Assembly (NCBI GenBank): GCA_973895155.1 | Contig: OZ316894.1 | Span: 26,970,001-27,034,000 of the forward strand | Direction: 5' to 3' | DNA: 64,000 nucleotides | Origin: Marsupella aquatica | Lineage: Eukaryota > Marchantiophyta | Shown here: positions 1 through 11,423 of the stretch, in pieces | Numbering within the stretch: the stretch's first letter is position 1 | Layout of the letters: every line of letters begins with the position of its first letter | Program-made: the position numbers and the translations under genes | The notes under the pieces: generated by a model | What the model saw: only the letters and a program-made list of their open reading frames with translations | Databases searched by the model: none | Told to the model about the DNA's origin: nothing

Positions 1-165
1 TCCAAGTGGACAGGAAAAATGAATTCAGGAATATATCAACTATGTATAACAAGTGATTGTGTAATTCTGTCAAGCATTTTGTCCATAGCTTCCGATGGAG
101 CTTGAGTTCAACGAGCATCACAAGTGCACTATCGGATGGCTTGTATATAATTATGTGCTTGAATG
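1..165. repeat. Dispersed direct repeat, copy 1
   Basis: This stretch is closely similar to 7169-7333; shared blocks include the run TCCATAGCTTCCGATGG and the block ending TATATAATTATGTGCT. The two copies are about 7.2 kb apart and bracket the solo LTR and the local repeats between them. No open frame of note. It may be part of a larger repeat family or of a local tandem-repeat array, since the second copy runs directly into the array at 7330. Confidence 0.75.
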
Positions 166-441
166 TGTGGCTGTTCTGATCATTTGCATTGATTAAAGAC
201 AAATTTTTCTCCTATCCCCAGTTCTAACTGAAAAACCCGTCATGTTAAAAGTCTGATGTCATTGGGTCCGAGGAGGAACAAGGAGTAGGGAATGTCGTCA
301 ACATGGAGCATAGTAAGTAACAAACCCAAGCCAAGACAAAGTGGGACTGAAAGAGTGCATGGCTCTGGCTCTCTGCTCTTCTACCACGACAAACATTTAT
401 GTGAGTGTGGGGGTGAAAAAAGATAAGTTCCATGTGTGTTT

Positions 442-706
442 GCACTTAACTTTTTGGTTAAATACTCGCTCAACATGAGATTCTAAGTAAAAATAGACAT
501 TTGGGCTGTCCGGAACCCCCCTGCGCCTAGTTAATTTTCTTAGGGTGGGTTATCTTTTCAACTAATCCTATTAAATCAAAAGAAAACAGGCGCAGGGTTC
601 CTGCCGGCTCAGCTCGCACTCGTACTTAAATCTGATAGTTAAAATCACTAACGATCTCTAGTTAGTGTCCGTCATTTTGCGAGTACTTCACTGGAAAGTT
701 AAGTGC
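442..706. mobile_element. MITE-like element with 28-bp imperfect terminal inverted repeats
   Basis: Positions 442-469 (GCACTTAACTTT...ACTCGC) are the imperfect inverse of 679-706 (GCGAGT...AAAGTTAAGTGC). A second inverted pair lies inside at about 510-535 and 588-605 (GGAACCC...TGCGCC against GGCGCAGGGTTCC). The total is 265 bp with no coding capacity, as for a miniature inverted-repeat element. I see no clear target-site duplication, so the superfamily is open. Confidence 0.5.
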
Positions 707-1272
707 CAAAAATCTTGGAACTTAACTTTTTATAACTTGTTTCACCCTGCCGTCCTGTGAGTTGTTGTGTGGCAAGGTCAACACACCCACCACAGCAAAA
801 CTTTTTAGTTAGCTGCCATTTTGTTCGCTTTCAAGCTCTGAATCGATGCTTTGAGTTTGGCCCGGGCCAATGACTTGCCCCACCTACATCGTTTCTCCTT
901 CACATAACTGTTTGCAAATTTTTTGGCCAATTCCGTGTCTTCATGCAACAGCAGAACCGAAGGTAGCTGCGCAACTTCGCAACGAGTGGCTGAGCGAGCC
1001 ACTTGAAAATTGGCATTGGAATTGTTTGAGTCCTTTTGAGCAAGCGTTGTCGCAACACCGGTTAGTCAAATTGATGAATACCTCTTTTGATTCTTGCTCA
1101 TTTGAGTTACCATGGTTGGAAGTTTCTATCGGGCCCCACAAGAGCTGTGGAATAAACCAGAGCACACTACTGATTGGAATGAGGAAATTGGGATGGGGCT
1201 GCCGGCATTATTATCTACAGTATAAGTCTATCCTTCAATTGCTCACGACAACCATTAGAATTGCCACACTTT
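707..1272. other. Unassigned sequence next to the solo LTR
   Basis: This stretch separates the MITE-like element from the solo LTR. On the minus strand a frame from 1002 to 805 is open and its C-terminus is basic, and another is open from 1165 to 941. Neither has a recognisable domain or clear splice signals. They could be the 3' end of a broken gene, but nothing supports that strongly. Confidence 0.25.
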
Positions 1273-4200
1273 TGTGCGTCCCATGGCTCCCTAAACCCAA
1301 GAAACCCCCCACTCAAGCTGATTCCCGCAGGTTTCGCGCTTGGTGAGGCCGTTTCCGCGGCTTTTAGCGGCATGGGACGCTGCTAACCTTCTACTACTAC
1401 TATTAACATTTACACACATATACTGGACAGATCCTTCATCGGGTCATGAGATACGTAGCTGGCCTAATCTAGGCCTTCCCTTGTCTTCCCCTCCGTCTTG
1501 TTAGGTATGTTTGGATTCCGCCGCTGGAATGATCCCCAATAGGCTTGGTTAAGCCGCTAAGACCTCTCTCAGCTCGACACATCCAACTCTCACTCCCCTA
1601 CTTACTTTCCTTCCTCTATTAGTTGATGTGGGCACTCTTCACACAAGTTAATGCGACACACAAATAGCAAAATGACTCCTTTTGACTGAGTCATACCATG
1701 CACTTGCCATACAAACAGTACATCTCATACACAAGTTCTGCGAACTAAGCCGTGAGGCCAACTCTATTCAGCTCTTAGGCATGAGGAAACATGAATATAC
1801 ACAAGGGTCACTGTATGACTAACCGAGAGCTTCTCGTACTACTTGATCCCAGCCCGGCTGGTGCAAACTAAAAACTTGCTAAAGAAGAGGCCCTGAGGTC
1901 CCCGCTGCCCAGGTACTTATCCTGGTAGTGGATCCGCCTAATTCTTTGCAGCGTAAGCCTAATCTATCCTACCTGAATCTACCTATGTACAGCGAGGCAG
2001 GAGCACAAGTGTTGCTCCTGCCAGTGGAACCGCAATCCCACAAAGCTAAGTGTCAGGGCCGCTCCTGGTCCTGATCCTAATCCTAAACTTGGAGATCAGC
2101 GCCCGCCCTGCCCACTCACGCCTCCTCCCTCCACGTCCGCCCTTCCTAAAAGGAACGGCGCCCTTGCACCATCACGACACCGGTGGTGGATCCTCAATGG
2201 ACGCCCCCAACGCTTCCTCCTCAGCCACTGCCGTAGGTTCGTTTCCTGACAGATTACCTGCCCTTGACTGAGTCAACTCTCCATCGGCCTGACTGGGTCC
2301 ACCATCGGCATCGGCATCGGCTCGGGCATCATTCTCGGCTACGGCCTCAACCTCGGCTATGGTCTCCCCAGCTTGCTCAAGAGGCGGATCTGGGATATCG
2401 GCCTCATGATTGAGTAGTTCGGCTTGGGCCGCGCCATCCCCACCCTTGGTGATAGCGGGATCTATTGCCGTGTTCATGCCGGAGGTTGGTGCTGGGTCTA
2501 CCTCCTTGGTCACCACGGCCAATGGAGTCGTATTACTACTTGACCCTGAAGGTTTCCGCTTCTTCTTCTTTTCTGGTTCGGCAGCTGGTCCCTTCCCCTT
2601 CCCCCTTACTTTCGGCACTGGTGCAGGTGGTGCGGCTTGTTCTTCGGCCAGTACCACTCCTGGTAACTTGGTTGCCCCAATTGGAGTTGGGCCTGATGAA
2701 GACAAGCACTTAAATACTGCGGCTTGTTTCTTCAGCCGCTCTGTTTGGTTGTCGGCCCGCCGCTGTAGGTTCTCCATCTTCCTCGTGATTTCCTCCAACT
2801 CCTCTTGGGTCTCATCCAGGTCCTTGCACGCCTCCTCTAGCTCGTTTTTGGCTTCCTCCAATTCCCTCTTGGTGGTAGCCCCCTCCTCCCGGGTTGCTCT
2901 TAGCTCCTTGTCGAGCTCCGCTACGACCTCAGACTCCATCTGGTTCATCTTGGCGTAAGTCTGATCGAGCATCTCGTCCTTCTCCCGTAGGTCGGCCTTG
3001 AAGCTGGCCGTTAGGGATGCAAGCTCCTGCTGTAGCGCAATAATCCCTTGATAGGATTTCCCTAACTCGGCCTCCTTCTACTCAAGGGCTCCGCGGATTT
3101 TCTCAAGCTCCCCCTTCAACGCCCATTCCTTTCTTTGGGTCTCCGCCATGGCCCGGTTGTTGGCTGTTATGTGGGCCTCCTCTGCATTCCTCAGCTCCTT
3201 CTTCCACTTCTCCCTCTCTTTGATCGCGTCGGCCAATTCTCCCTGGGTCCGCGTCAATAGATTCTCGATCATCCGATTATCAGCCTGCGCGGTGTCCAAC
3301 TGGCCCTGCATGATGTTCAGCTCATGCCGTTTAATCCGCAGCTCATCTTGGGCTTTCTTGGCCACCCTTAGATCTTTGATTTCGGCTTCCCTTTCCCTAA
3401 GCCGATGGATGACCTCGTCCTTCTTGCTTCTTTCCAAGGCCACCGCTTCTTCTAATTTGCGCTTCTCCAACATCTCCCTCTGGAAAAAGGGTCCCTGCTC
3501 CAACTCCCCAAATATGCTGAGCGCCAGTTCTCCACACATCTCCCCGTACTCCATGGCTCTGTCTTTAGCATAGGTGGAGGAAGTAGAAGTCATCGGCATC
3601 ATCCACCGCGGCCTCTGCTCCCAAGCCGTCTTGCGGATCTCTTCAATCGTGGCTAGACGTTTGCCTCCTTTTTCGGCTAGCCGCTTGATGTCCTCCGGCC
3701 AATCTCCTCCTGGCAAATCCTTTTCTCTAGCCAGGGCTGCCTCCTCTTCCTTCCTGATTCGCTCCTGAAATTCCTGCGCCGTCTGTTTTATGCCGTCAAA
3801 GCTCGGGGGAGCAACATCTGGTGGGGGAGACTCAGGGCTACTCTGCTGGTTGGGGTCCCCTCGTACTACCCTTGGAAGTGTGGGGATAAACCGGCCACAG
3901 GTCCTTACTCCTGGAACGTGATGGTCCGACCCATAGCCGGAGTTATCATGGCTGCAGTCCTCCACTGCCTCCTCTACTTCTTGTACTTCCGGCTTCTTCC
4001 TCTTCTCTTCGTCCGTAGGAGCTTCAGGCAATTCTGCCTCAGATTCAGAGCTTGAGACTCCCACGTACATTCGAACACCCGGCTTGGATTTTGGCCTGAT
4101 TCTCTCCTTGTCTCCAGTAGAGGGGTTTTCCCTTGTAAGCCGGTGTAGGCCTACCTCTGCAGCAGTGTCCTGCATTGTTGCCGTTGCCGTTGTCGTTGTC

Positions 4201-5935
4201 GTCGCCGATGCCGATCTCTTTTCTTTCTCCAGTAGTTTCAGCAGATTCTGCATGCCTGGTTGCTGCATCGGCAAGTCCTCCGTCCTTGGCCTAAACACCT
4301 GCTCGATCGTAGGGCTAACAGGTGGCTGAGGCTTCTCTGCTACCGGCCTCGGTGCTGGAGCTTCCTCGGGTGCCCTTACCTGCAGGGGAAGTACTGGGGC
4401 AAAGGTCTGACCTCTGGCATACCGGCACAACAGCGGCATGTGATAGCCAAGCCGCGACACACTCCCCATGCCGATTACCTGCTGCTCCTCCTTTAAGATC
4501 TTCTTCAATTGGTTGAGGAGGTACCCGTTGTAGTCCCGGCTTGGGTCTGGCCTCTCTGCCAGATAGACCTGTGCCTTGCCGATCTCTGGCCTCGGCAAGT
4601 TACAGTGCATGGTCACCTGCAAGAAGTCGATCATCTCTCCTATGTGTGGGTTGGTGCAGGTGTTCCGGAAGAAGCCATTCTTTGTTGATGGCCCGGGGAA
4701 CGACCGGAACTCCTTGTCAGCTAGGCAAGGTCTTCCTGGTATCTACTTTGGTCTTATTGCCTATCGGCAAGCCAAACACTTCAGCAATCACCTTGGGAGT
4801 AAGATAGAAATCCTTCCCATATATCCTCGTGCAGTTGGTCTCGGGTTCCCATGACCCCATGAATTCTAATAGGTCTGAATCCGGTACCTCCGGCTTCAGC
4901 CATGGTAATCTTACAAAGGCCTCTAAGCCGGATCCGGCCATGAAGCCTTGGTACTTCTTGGTCTGCATGGCCGTAAAGCATGCATCCTCCTCCCGTGCAA
5001 AATGTAGTTGCACCTCCACCGGTAGGGTTGCCGCCCAGCGCTTCCAGGTGTCATCCCTGGTTGGAATGGCGTTAATGGGATCGACCTCCTCCACTTCGGC
5101 TTCTCCTTCTCTCCTGCTCTGCTGCTCGGCTGGCTTCTTTGGTGCCGCCGACCTCGTTCTTTTTGCCGGGGTGGCTTCCTCGTTGACGGCTCCCTTCCTC
5201 TTCATCTCTGCTGCCGTGGAGGTTTCTCCTAGCACCGTTGCCTGGGTCCACCTTTCCGTGCTACCCTTCAATTCCCAGTGTATGTCGTTGCAGTTCTTGA
5301 TGGCCTCTCGGATGCCGACGACGCTGTCTTTGCAAAACAGAAGATCGTCGAGTTAATTGGAAGTAGGAGTCCACAAGAACTCATCCTTGATGAGTTCGCC
5401 TCCTAAGAAAGCCGTCTTCTGCAGCTCCCACAATCGAGCGAGCTCCTGCCGTTCTCGAGCTGCCCTTTCTGATTCCTCGTCCTCGTAAGTCTTGATGTAC
5501 TCAGTTGCCCGTTCGAACAGGCATCCCCAAAAATGTGCCGCTTGATTGACGTTGCTCATACCCTCCCTAGGTCGATCGTCGGTATCTATTCTCTCCCCGA
5601 GTGCTTGCCTAAGCAGCTGACAGTAGTTGGCCTCCCGTAGTCGTCTGCCAAGTTCGTGCTCACAAATGAGCCACCATCTCCTGCAAGCGCTCCTTACCCC
5701 TCTTCTCTTCCGGTCCTTCCTCCCGTTGATCCTTCCTAGCCGCCGACGCTTAGCGCGCCCTAACCCTAATCGAGTTTTTACCCACAGCGTCCTTACCTCC
5801 GGCCTCGGCCCGGGTTCCATGGTTGCCCCTAATTGTTTATATTTTCCTTGTTTTGTCCCTATACTAAGGTGTTTCTAAGGTGCATTCCTGCTTTACCCAC
5901 TTAACTGGCCGAGTGATTCCTGGCTAGGCATCACA
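1273..5935 (-). mobile_element. Solo LTR of the Ty3/gypsy family present at 24026-38971
   Basis: The full 4663 bp aligns on the minus strand with the two LTRs of the inner retroelement. Its 5' end (GATGCCTAGCCAGGAATCAC, read on the minus strand near 5930) and its 3' end (GGGAGCCATGGGACGCAC near 1275) match LTR termini. No gag or pol sequence adjoins it, so this is one LTR left after recombination between the two LTRs of an older insertion, or a truncated copy. The terminal 3 bp before the end differ from the inner copies and no target duplication is visible. It is useful because it keeps reading frames that are broken in the inner LTRs. Confidence 0.9.
2172..5820 (-). pseudogene. LTR-encoded coiled-coil protein, solo-LTR copy (broken)
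   Basis: From an ATG at 5820 the minus strand encodes in turn a basic, arginine-rich start, a helical segment (about 5560-5353), a lysine- and alanine-rich linker, a globular part containing VIAEVFGLPIG (about 4790), and then several hundred residues of charged coiled coil rich in E, K, L and R (about 3780-2700). An acidic, proline-rich tail stops at 2172. Comparison with the two inner LTRs shows one frame of roughly 1,200 codons. It is broken here by a CAA-to-TAA change near 5355, a 4-base insertion near 4717 that shifts the frame, and a CAG-to-TAG change near 3077. A further gap in the frame lies near 3000. The function is unknown. It lies wholly inside the LTR and reads the same way as gag-pol. 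Confidence 0.75.
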
Positions 5936-6506
5936 CACACAAATGCTTGTAATGCTTGTAGAGCGTTTGAAGCTCATGAGCTGCAATTCGTGTCTCAGGG
6001 GCTGCGCACGCTTGATGGGAGGACTACACCAAAAGTTGGCCGAGGCAAAGCTGATTGTGGTGCACAAGAAGCACTCCAGTTCCAAATTCCAATAGGTGGC
6101 GACCCTCACTCCAACTAATTTAAGTTGCTTTAACTTGGGACTTAGTGATGTGTCTGAGCACTTTCAGTGATAATTGTCTGAGCACTTTCAGTGATAATTA
6201 GGTAGGCCACAACATAGTTAAAAGCTCAAAGTTATTGAGTTGGCAACTGTCCCCACCAAAACCATTGTACGCTCTGTATTATCAATTCATTGTGCAATTA
6301 AATCTTCTTCTCTGTTGCCAAAGGCAACGAGAATATGAAGTTGGGATAGACACAAACTGTCTCTATTCTTTTTGCAAGCACAATACTTTCGTTCGTCCCA
6401 CGTTCAATGAATTTCTTCGATATGGTTTGTCTAGCTAAAGTGGGAACCCACGTCCACGCTTGCTTCACTTGGCAGCAGCCTGGGAACAAGTAATTCAAAT
6501 TGCCGA
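5936..6506. other. No gene seen
   Basis: Between the solo LTR and the local repeats I see only short chance frames. A 19-base unit containing GTCTGAGCACTTTCAGTGAT occurs twice in tandem near 6150-6200. Nothing else stands out. Confidence 0.4.
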
Positions 6507-6726
6507 CAGACCCTTCCCTTCTGCACTATGGTTGGGGTGGTATTTTAGTCGGAAAAGATTGGCTTTCTAGAATTCCTGCCGCCCACCTTCAATCTGGTTC
6601 CTTAATGTGCTCTTCACCTTCAAATTCCCTTCTGTGCCATGGTTGGGCTGGTATTATGGTTGGGAAGTATTCATTTGGTCTTCTAGAATTCCTATTGCCT
6701 ATCTGCAATCTGGTTCTTTAATGTGC
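6507..6726. repeat. Tandem duplication of about 115 bp
   Basis: Two adjacent copies (about 6507-6611 and 6628-6726) share TTCCCTTCTG, ATGGTTGGG, TCTAGAATTCCT and CAATCTGGTTC in the same order. They have diverged by several substitutions and small indels. No coding function is evident. Confidence 0.7.
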
Positions 6727-6735
6727 TCGTCGCTC

Positions 6736-7014
6736 ATAGGCTCCCATAACATAATTTTCCGGTTAAACATTTTTGCAGCAATAGCATTCATGTTGAAACC
6801 TTTAATCTCCGTTAGTATCAAAAGTGTCACCATTCAATTTTGGACATGGGAAATGGCTGATTAGCTCCCATAACATTTCTGGTTAAACCGTCGTGACTCC
6901 CATAACATTTCCGGTTAAACATTTTTGCAGCAATAGCATTCATGTCGAAACCTTTAAACTACGTTAGTATCAAAAGTGTTACCATTCAATTTTGGATGTG
7001 GGAAATGGCTGATT
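6736..7014. repeat. Direct repeat of about 120-130 bp, two copies
   Basis: Copies at about 6740-6862 and 6896-7014 share CTCCCATAACAT, GGTTAAACATTTTTGCAGCA, TTAGTATCAAAAGTGT and GGGAAATGGCTGATTAG. A partial third start (CTCCCATAACATTTCTGG) lies between them at about 6866. No reading frame crosses them meaningfully. Confidence 0.75.
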
Positions 7015-7168
7015 AGAACTAATTCAATGTGTACGGTCGTGATATATAGTGCGAGGTATTTACAAATGCTGAACAATTACACCTCCGAGGGAGTGCTCAA
7101 AATTGACTTGATGTCATCACTTTCTACGATGACAGACCTTTATGGATACTTTTGTTAATTTTTGCAAT

Positions 7169-7333
7169 TTCCAAATGGACAGGAAAAATGAACACAAGAA
7201 TATATCAACTATACAGTATAACAAGTAATTGTGGAATTTTGTCAAGCAATCTGTCCATAGCTTCCGATGGCAATTTGAGTTCAACGAGCATCACAAGTGC
7301 ACTATCCGGATGGCTTGTATATAATTATGTGCT
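7169..7333. repeat. Dispersed direct repeat, copy 2
   Basis: This is the partner of 1-165, with the same order of blocks and scattered substitutions. Its right edge passes straight into the tandem array that follows. Confidence 0.75.
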
Positions 7334-7812
7334 GGGGTAATGCAAATGTCAATGTGCTCCAAAGGGTATGTTTGTATCAAATTACAATATTTTGAAGGTT
7401 GAGGGGTATGAGGGATGGGGTATTCCAAAATGCACAGCCACCATGTGCTGGGGTAATGCAAATGCCCATGTGCTCAGATGGGTATGTATGTTTGAAATTA
7501 CAGTATTTTGAAGGTTGGGGGGTACGAGGGATGGGGTATTCCAAAATGCACAGCCAACATGTGTTGGGGTAATGCAAAATAATGTCAAATGTGCACCAAA
7601 GGGTATGTATGTTTCAAATTACAGTATTTTGAAAGTTGGGTGGTATGAGGGATGGGGTATTCCAAAATGCACAGCCAACATGTGTTGGGGTAATGCAAAA
7701 TAATGTCAATGTGCACCAAAGGGTATGTATGTATCAAATTACAGTATTTTGAAGGTTGGGGGTACGAGGGATGGGGTATTCTATAACGCACAGCCACAGT
7801 GTGCTCGGGTAA
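7330..7812. repeat. Tandem array, four copies of a 114-122 bp unit
   Basis: Units begin at about 7330, 7444, 7561, 7683 and 7801 (partial), each starting GTG(C/T)T(G/C)GGGTAATGCA. Each continues through CAAAGGGTATGT, CAAATTACA(G/A)TATTTTGAA and GGATGGGGTATTC. The unit is too short and too variable to encode a protein. It looks like a small minisatellite or satellite array. Confidence 0.85.
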
Positions 7813-8348
7813 TGCAGAAGGACTATACAACGCCCTTTACCCGAGCACCAACTGTGCACAACTTTGGTGCTTATGGGGTGCTGACAATATAGGAGCATTT
7901 TAGTTTGCATCTTCCGGATTCCAGAAAGGTTGGCCGTGACTTGGACAAGACGCTTCATAACAAAGGGAACGTTCTTCACAACAAGGAGTTTAAGTTTAAG
8001 TACATGGATTGACAGCATCCAATAGAGCAACAAGTAGCTTTGCAGAAATGGAATCTATCATGTTTTGAGAGGCTCCTTGCGTGTCAATACCCTCCTTCTG
8101 TCGAGTAAGCCTCATGAGTTGCTCACCAACAATGATAGGATTAGGGTTTACTTAATTGGACTACCTTTCATACGACAGAAGTGAATTTCAAGCACATCAG
8201 ATCCAAAACATGGAGGACAAGGCAGAGTCACCTTACGACGAGGTCCAGCCCTACAAGGAGGTGGAAAAGGAAGGTTTGGATTACAATACTTAATAGTTGG
8301 TCGTCATTGCATATAGTTGAATTTTGCATTGCGGTTTAGTGATGATAT
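7813..8348. other. No gene seen
   Basis: AT-rich sequence upstream of the coiled-coil gene. It could hold that gene's promoter or an upstream exon, but I cannot recognise either. Confidence 0.3.
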
Positions 8349-10745
8349 GTGGAATATTTTGACAATCCGTGGGTTGGAATTGAAACAGGCGGCACTGGAA
8401 CGTTGTGGCATTCCTGCACACCGGAACGAATTCGCAGTTTGGTGGGAGGTGATCCAACTCGATCGTCAATGATTTTCAACCTTGGTCTGCAACAAACTTT
8501 TGGGATTGATTACAACATAACAGCCGTATGTGGGGTGAAGGAGTTTGTGTTGGGATTTGATTATGCATCAAAATCTAGTGAATTCTGAGGATGTTCATTG
8601 AAAATCACACAAGATGTGTTACGTGCGGCATTCAAGCTGCCATCTGGTACATTCGCCAAGTATAGGCAGAGAATGCACTGTCCTGAATTCAATGATTTGT
8701 TTGTTTGTCCACGAATAAGAGGGAATCCCTATAGTTTAAAGCTTTTGAGAGCTCCGTATGATAGATGGTCTGGGGCAATTAGAGTGGTGTAGGAAATTCT
8801 GTTGGGTAAGGAGAAGCCTTCACAGTTATCAGCGAAACAATTGAGTTATTTCTACTGGTATTTGTGTGGTACTTTGCCAAAGGGAAAAAGACTAGCAGGC
8901 CCTGTGCCAAAATTGCTACCAGATTGGAGTGATTTAGTTTACGATGAATTGGCTTTGGAAATAAATAAATTCAAGAAACACCTTCAGGGTATGAGGAATG
9001 TTCATGAGTCAAAGGCGTTCCCCGCTTATTGTGGGACTGCTATTACACAGTTGCTGCTACATTGGGGATTTTCATGGGAAAGCCTTATATCGGGGCCAAA
9101 TGTAAGCAACGAGGGTACTACAAGAAGGGAAACCCAACCTCAACCTATTCAATGTAAACTTCAGTCATCGGAATCAAAGTTAGAAGGCAGGATTGATGAC
9201 CTTGAAGGGGAGTTGACGGCACAGACAATGCGAAATGACGAATACAAAGATGCTGGAGAAGGTTGGAATGAGAACCAATCGTGCATGGCAAATTTGAGTG
9301 TTGAACAAGAAATGTGCAATGCAGGACGAGATGCGATCACCAGAGAATTTGAGGTGTTCAAATTGCAGTCACAATGCAGGTTGGAAGACCTTGAAGAAAA
9401 GCTTGTGCAGGTGACAATGCGCAATGACGAATACCAAGCTACTGAACAAGGTTGGAAGGAGGACCAATCACGCATGGCAGAATTGAGTGTTGAACTTCAA
9501 ATGGGCACTACAGGACGAGATGCGATCACCAACAAATTTGAAGAGTTCAAATTGCAGTCACAATGCAGGTTGAAAGACCTTGAAGAAAATCTTGTGCAGG
9601 TGACAAAGCGCAATGACGAATACCAAGCTGTTGAACAAGGTTGGAAGGAGGACCAATCGCGCATGACAGAATTGAGTGCTGAACTTCAAATGGGTACTGC
9701 GGAACGAGATGCGGTCACTAGCAAATTTGAAGAGTTCAAATTGCAGTCAGAGTCCAGGTTGAAAGACCTTGAAGAAAAGCTTATGCAAGTGACAATGCGC
9801 AATGATGAATACCAAGCTGCTGAACAAGGTTGGAAGAAGGACCAATCGCGCATGGCAGAATTGAGTGTTGAACTTCAAATGGGCACTGTAGGACGAGATG
9901 CTATTGCCAGCAAATTTGAAGAGTTCAAATTGCAGTCACAATGCAAGTTGAAAGACCTTGAAGAAAAGCTTGTGCAGGTGACAAAGCGCAATGACGAATA
10001 CCAAGCTGCTGAACAAGGTTGGAAGGAGGACCAATCACACATGGCAAAATTGAGTGTTGAACTTCAAATGGGCACTGCAGAACGAGATGCGGTCACCAGC
10101 AAATTTGAGGAGTTCAAATTGCAGTCGCAATGGAAGTTGAAAGACCTTGAAGAAAAGCTTGTGCAGGTGACAAAGCGCAATGACAATTACCAAGCTGCTG
10201 AACAAGGTTGGAAGGAGGACCAATCGCGCATGGCAGAATTGAGTGCTGACCTTGAAAGGTGTGTTGCAGGACGAGATGCCGCGATCAATGAACTTGAGTT
10301 GTTGAAATTGTCGTCAGAAAGCAAGTTTGAAGATGTTCAATGGAAGCTTGTAGAGCAGGCAGTGCGCATGGAATCATGTTTAGGTGTTGAATGTGCTTTG
10401 AAGGATATCCAAATGCGCATGGAAGAATTGGAAAGTGAACTTGCAGGGTGCTCTAAACAACGAGATGATGTGAGCACACAACTTCAGTTGTTCAGATTAG
10501 AGTCACAGAGCAAGTTGGAAGACCTTCAACGAGCACTTGTAGAACAAACAAGGCTGAAGGCGGAATACGCAATTGCTCACAAAGCTTTGAAGGAGAAAGA
10601 AATGTGCATGGGGGAACTAAGAAATGAGGTAGCAAAGTGCACTGCCAAATGCAATACTCAGCACACTAACGTGGAGTCTTTGAAATTGGACTTAGAGCGT
10701 ACAATGGCAGAGCTGGGGAATTTACAAACGACAGCAAACAGATAA
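8349..10745 (+). CDS. Long coiled-coil protein with 63-residue tandem repeats (two in-frame stops)
   Basis: One frame runs from about 8349 to the TAA at 10743, interrupted by TGA at 8586-8588 and TAG at 8790-8792. The first 230 or so residues are globular and include DVLRAAFKLPSG. The rest is alpha-helical and rich in E, K, Q and L. Between about 9240 and 10300 the protein repeats a 63-residue unit about five and a half times, each with ERDA or GRDA, a K-F-E-E-F-K-L-Q-S stretch, DLEEKLVQVT and QGWKEDQS. The layout (globular start with a hydrophobic-L-P-x-G motif, then a long coil) resembles the LTR-encoded protein of this window, although the sequences are not close. I do not recognise a named family. 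The two stops suggest a decayed gene, or the first part may be a separate exon. Confidence 0.6.
9240..10300 (+). repeat. In-frame tandem repeat, unit 189 bp (63 codons)
   Basis: The phrase GGACGAGATGC or GAACGAGATGC recurs at about 9320, 9509, 9700, 9890, 10080 and 10270, a spacing of 189-191 bp, always in the same codon phase. The copies remain highly similar, so the array expanded fairly recently or is being homogenised. Nine heptads make 63 residues, so repeat number can change without disturbing a coiled coil. Confidence 0.85.
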
Positions 10746-11036
10746 CAGTAACAGGAAACAGATTCTGGTACCAGTTAAAAGGAGCTGTTACCAGTGAACA
10801 GTGTTTGGATGGTCGTGAACAGTGATCTTAAAAAAAGGTCTCAAAATCTCCATTTGAAAGTACAAGAATAGAAAACAAAACCACCAAACCCTCGTGATAA
10901 ATAAAAGAACAACAAGGAAACAATTTTTTGAAACATAAAAGACGGCTGCCAATTGAGATACACAAAATCCAAGACAAATACAAGTAGAAAAGAAAGGCCG
11001 GAAAAAACATTCGCATATATTATTGCAAAATAGAAA
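10746..11036. other. Left flank of MULE-P; repeated TAACAG motifs
   Basis: Directly after the coiled-coil stop the sequence has several close copies of CAGTAACAG, GGTACCAG and TGTTACCAG (10741-10800). A similar cluster of GGTAACAGG lies beyond the far side of MULE-P at 61975-62052. The AT-rich remainder has no gene I can support. The exact left end of MULE-P probably lies here but no terminal inverted repeat could be fixed. Confidence 0.35.
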
Positions 11037-11152
11037 ACGCGCTCGGCTTAAGTGATACAAAATGCAGTTATCAACATCAACAATCTGGCCTAAAAATCCC
11101 ATCCATGAAGTCACGGTCGACACCGTCGAAGGTTTTCGACTAATACATGAAC

Positions 11153-11390
11153 AGCGCTCGGCGCTAGCCAAAAACTAACTAGAAAACTAGTCGTTTCTTG
11201 GAGACAAGATGCGTCCAAACCTAGACAACATAGTCAAGATCCATTCCCTCCCACAAAATCTGTTGTCGTTTCAATAGCGCCCGGCGCTAGCCAAAACCTA
11301 AATAGTAGACAACCGGGAAAACTCTAACGCCAGAGCTGAGGTCGACTTCAATGCCACAAAATCCGGAAAACTTTAGCAGCGCCCGGCGCT
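11153..11390. repeat. MULE-P palindromes, three copies downstream of the 153-residue gene
   Basis: Copies lie at 11153-11165 (AGCGCTCGGCGCT), 11276-11288 and 11378-11390 (both AGCGCCCGGCGCT). All are followed by AG. They lie in the 3' region of the minus-strand gene that ends at 11424. Confidence 0.9.
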
Positions 11391-11423
11391 AGCTTAAAGC
11401 GATCAGCAAAAGAAAATTTCCAT

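Noticed and set aside
870-1346. Plus-strand 158-codon frame
   Set aside because: It runs across the border into the solo LTR, so at least its end is not an original gene, and no domain is visible.
2172-2958. Long plus-strand frames in the solo LTR (for example 2410-2958)
   Set aside because: They are the antisense of the coiled-coil gene. The E/K/L-rich coil on the minus strand produces serine- and phenylalanine-rich shadows on the other strand.
7330-7812. A CRISPR-like array
   Set aside because: The units are tandem, 114-122 bp long, without unique spacers, in a eukaryotic setting.
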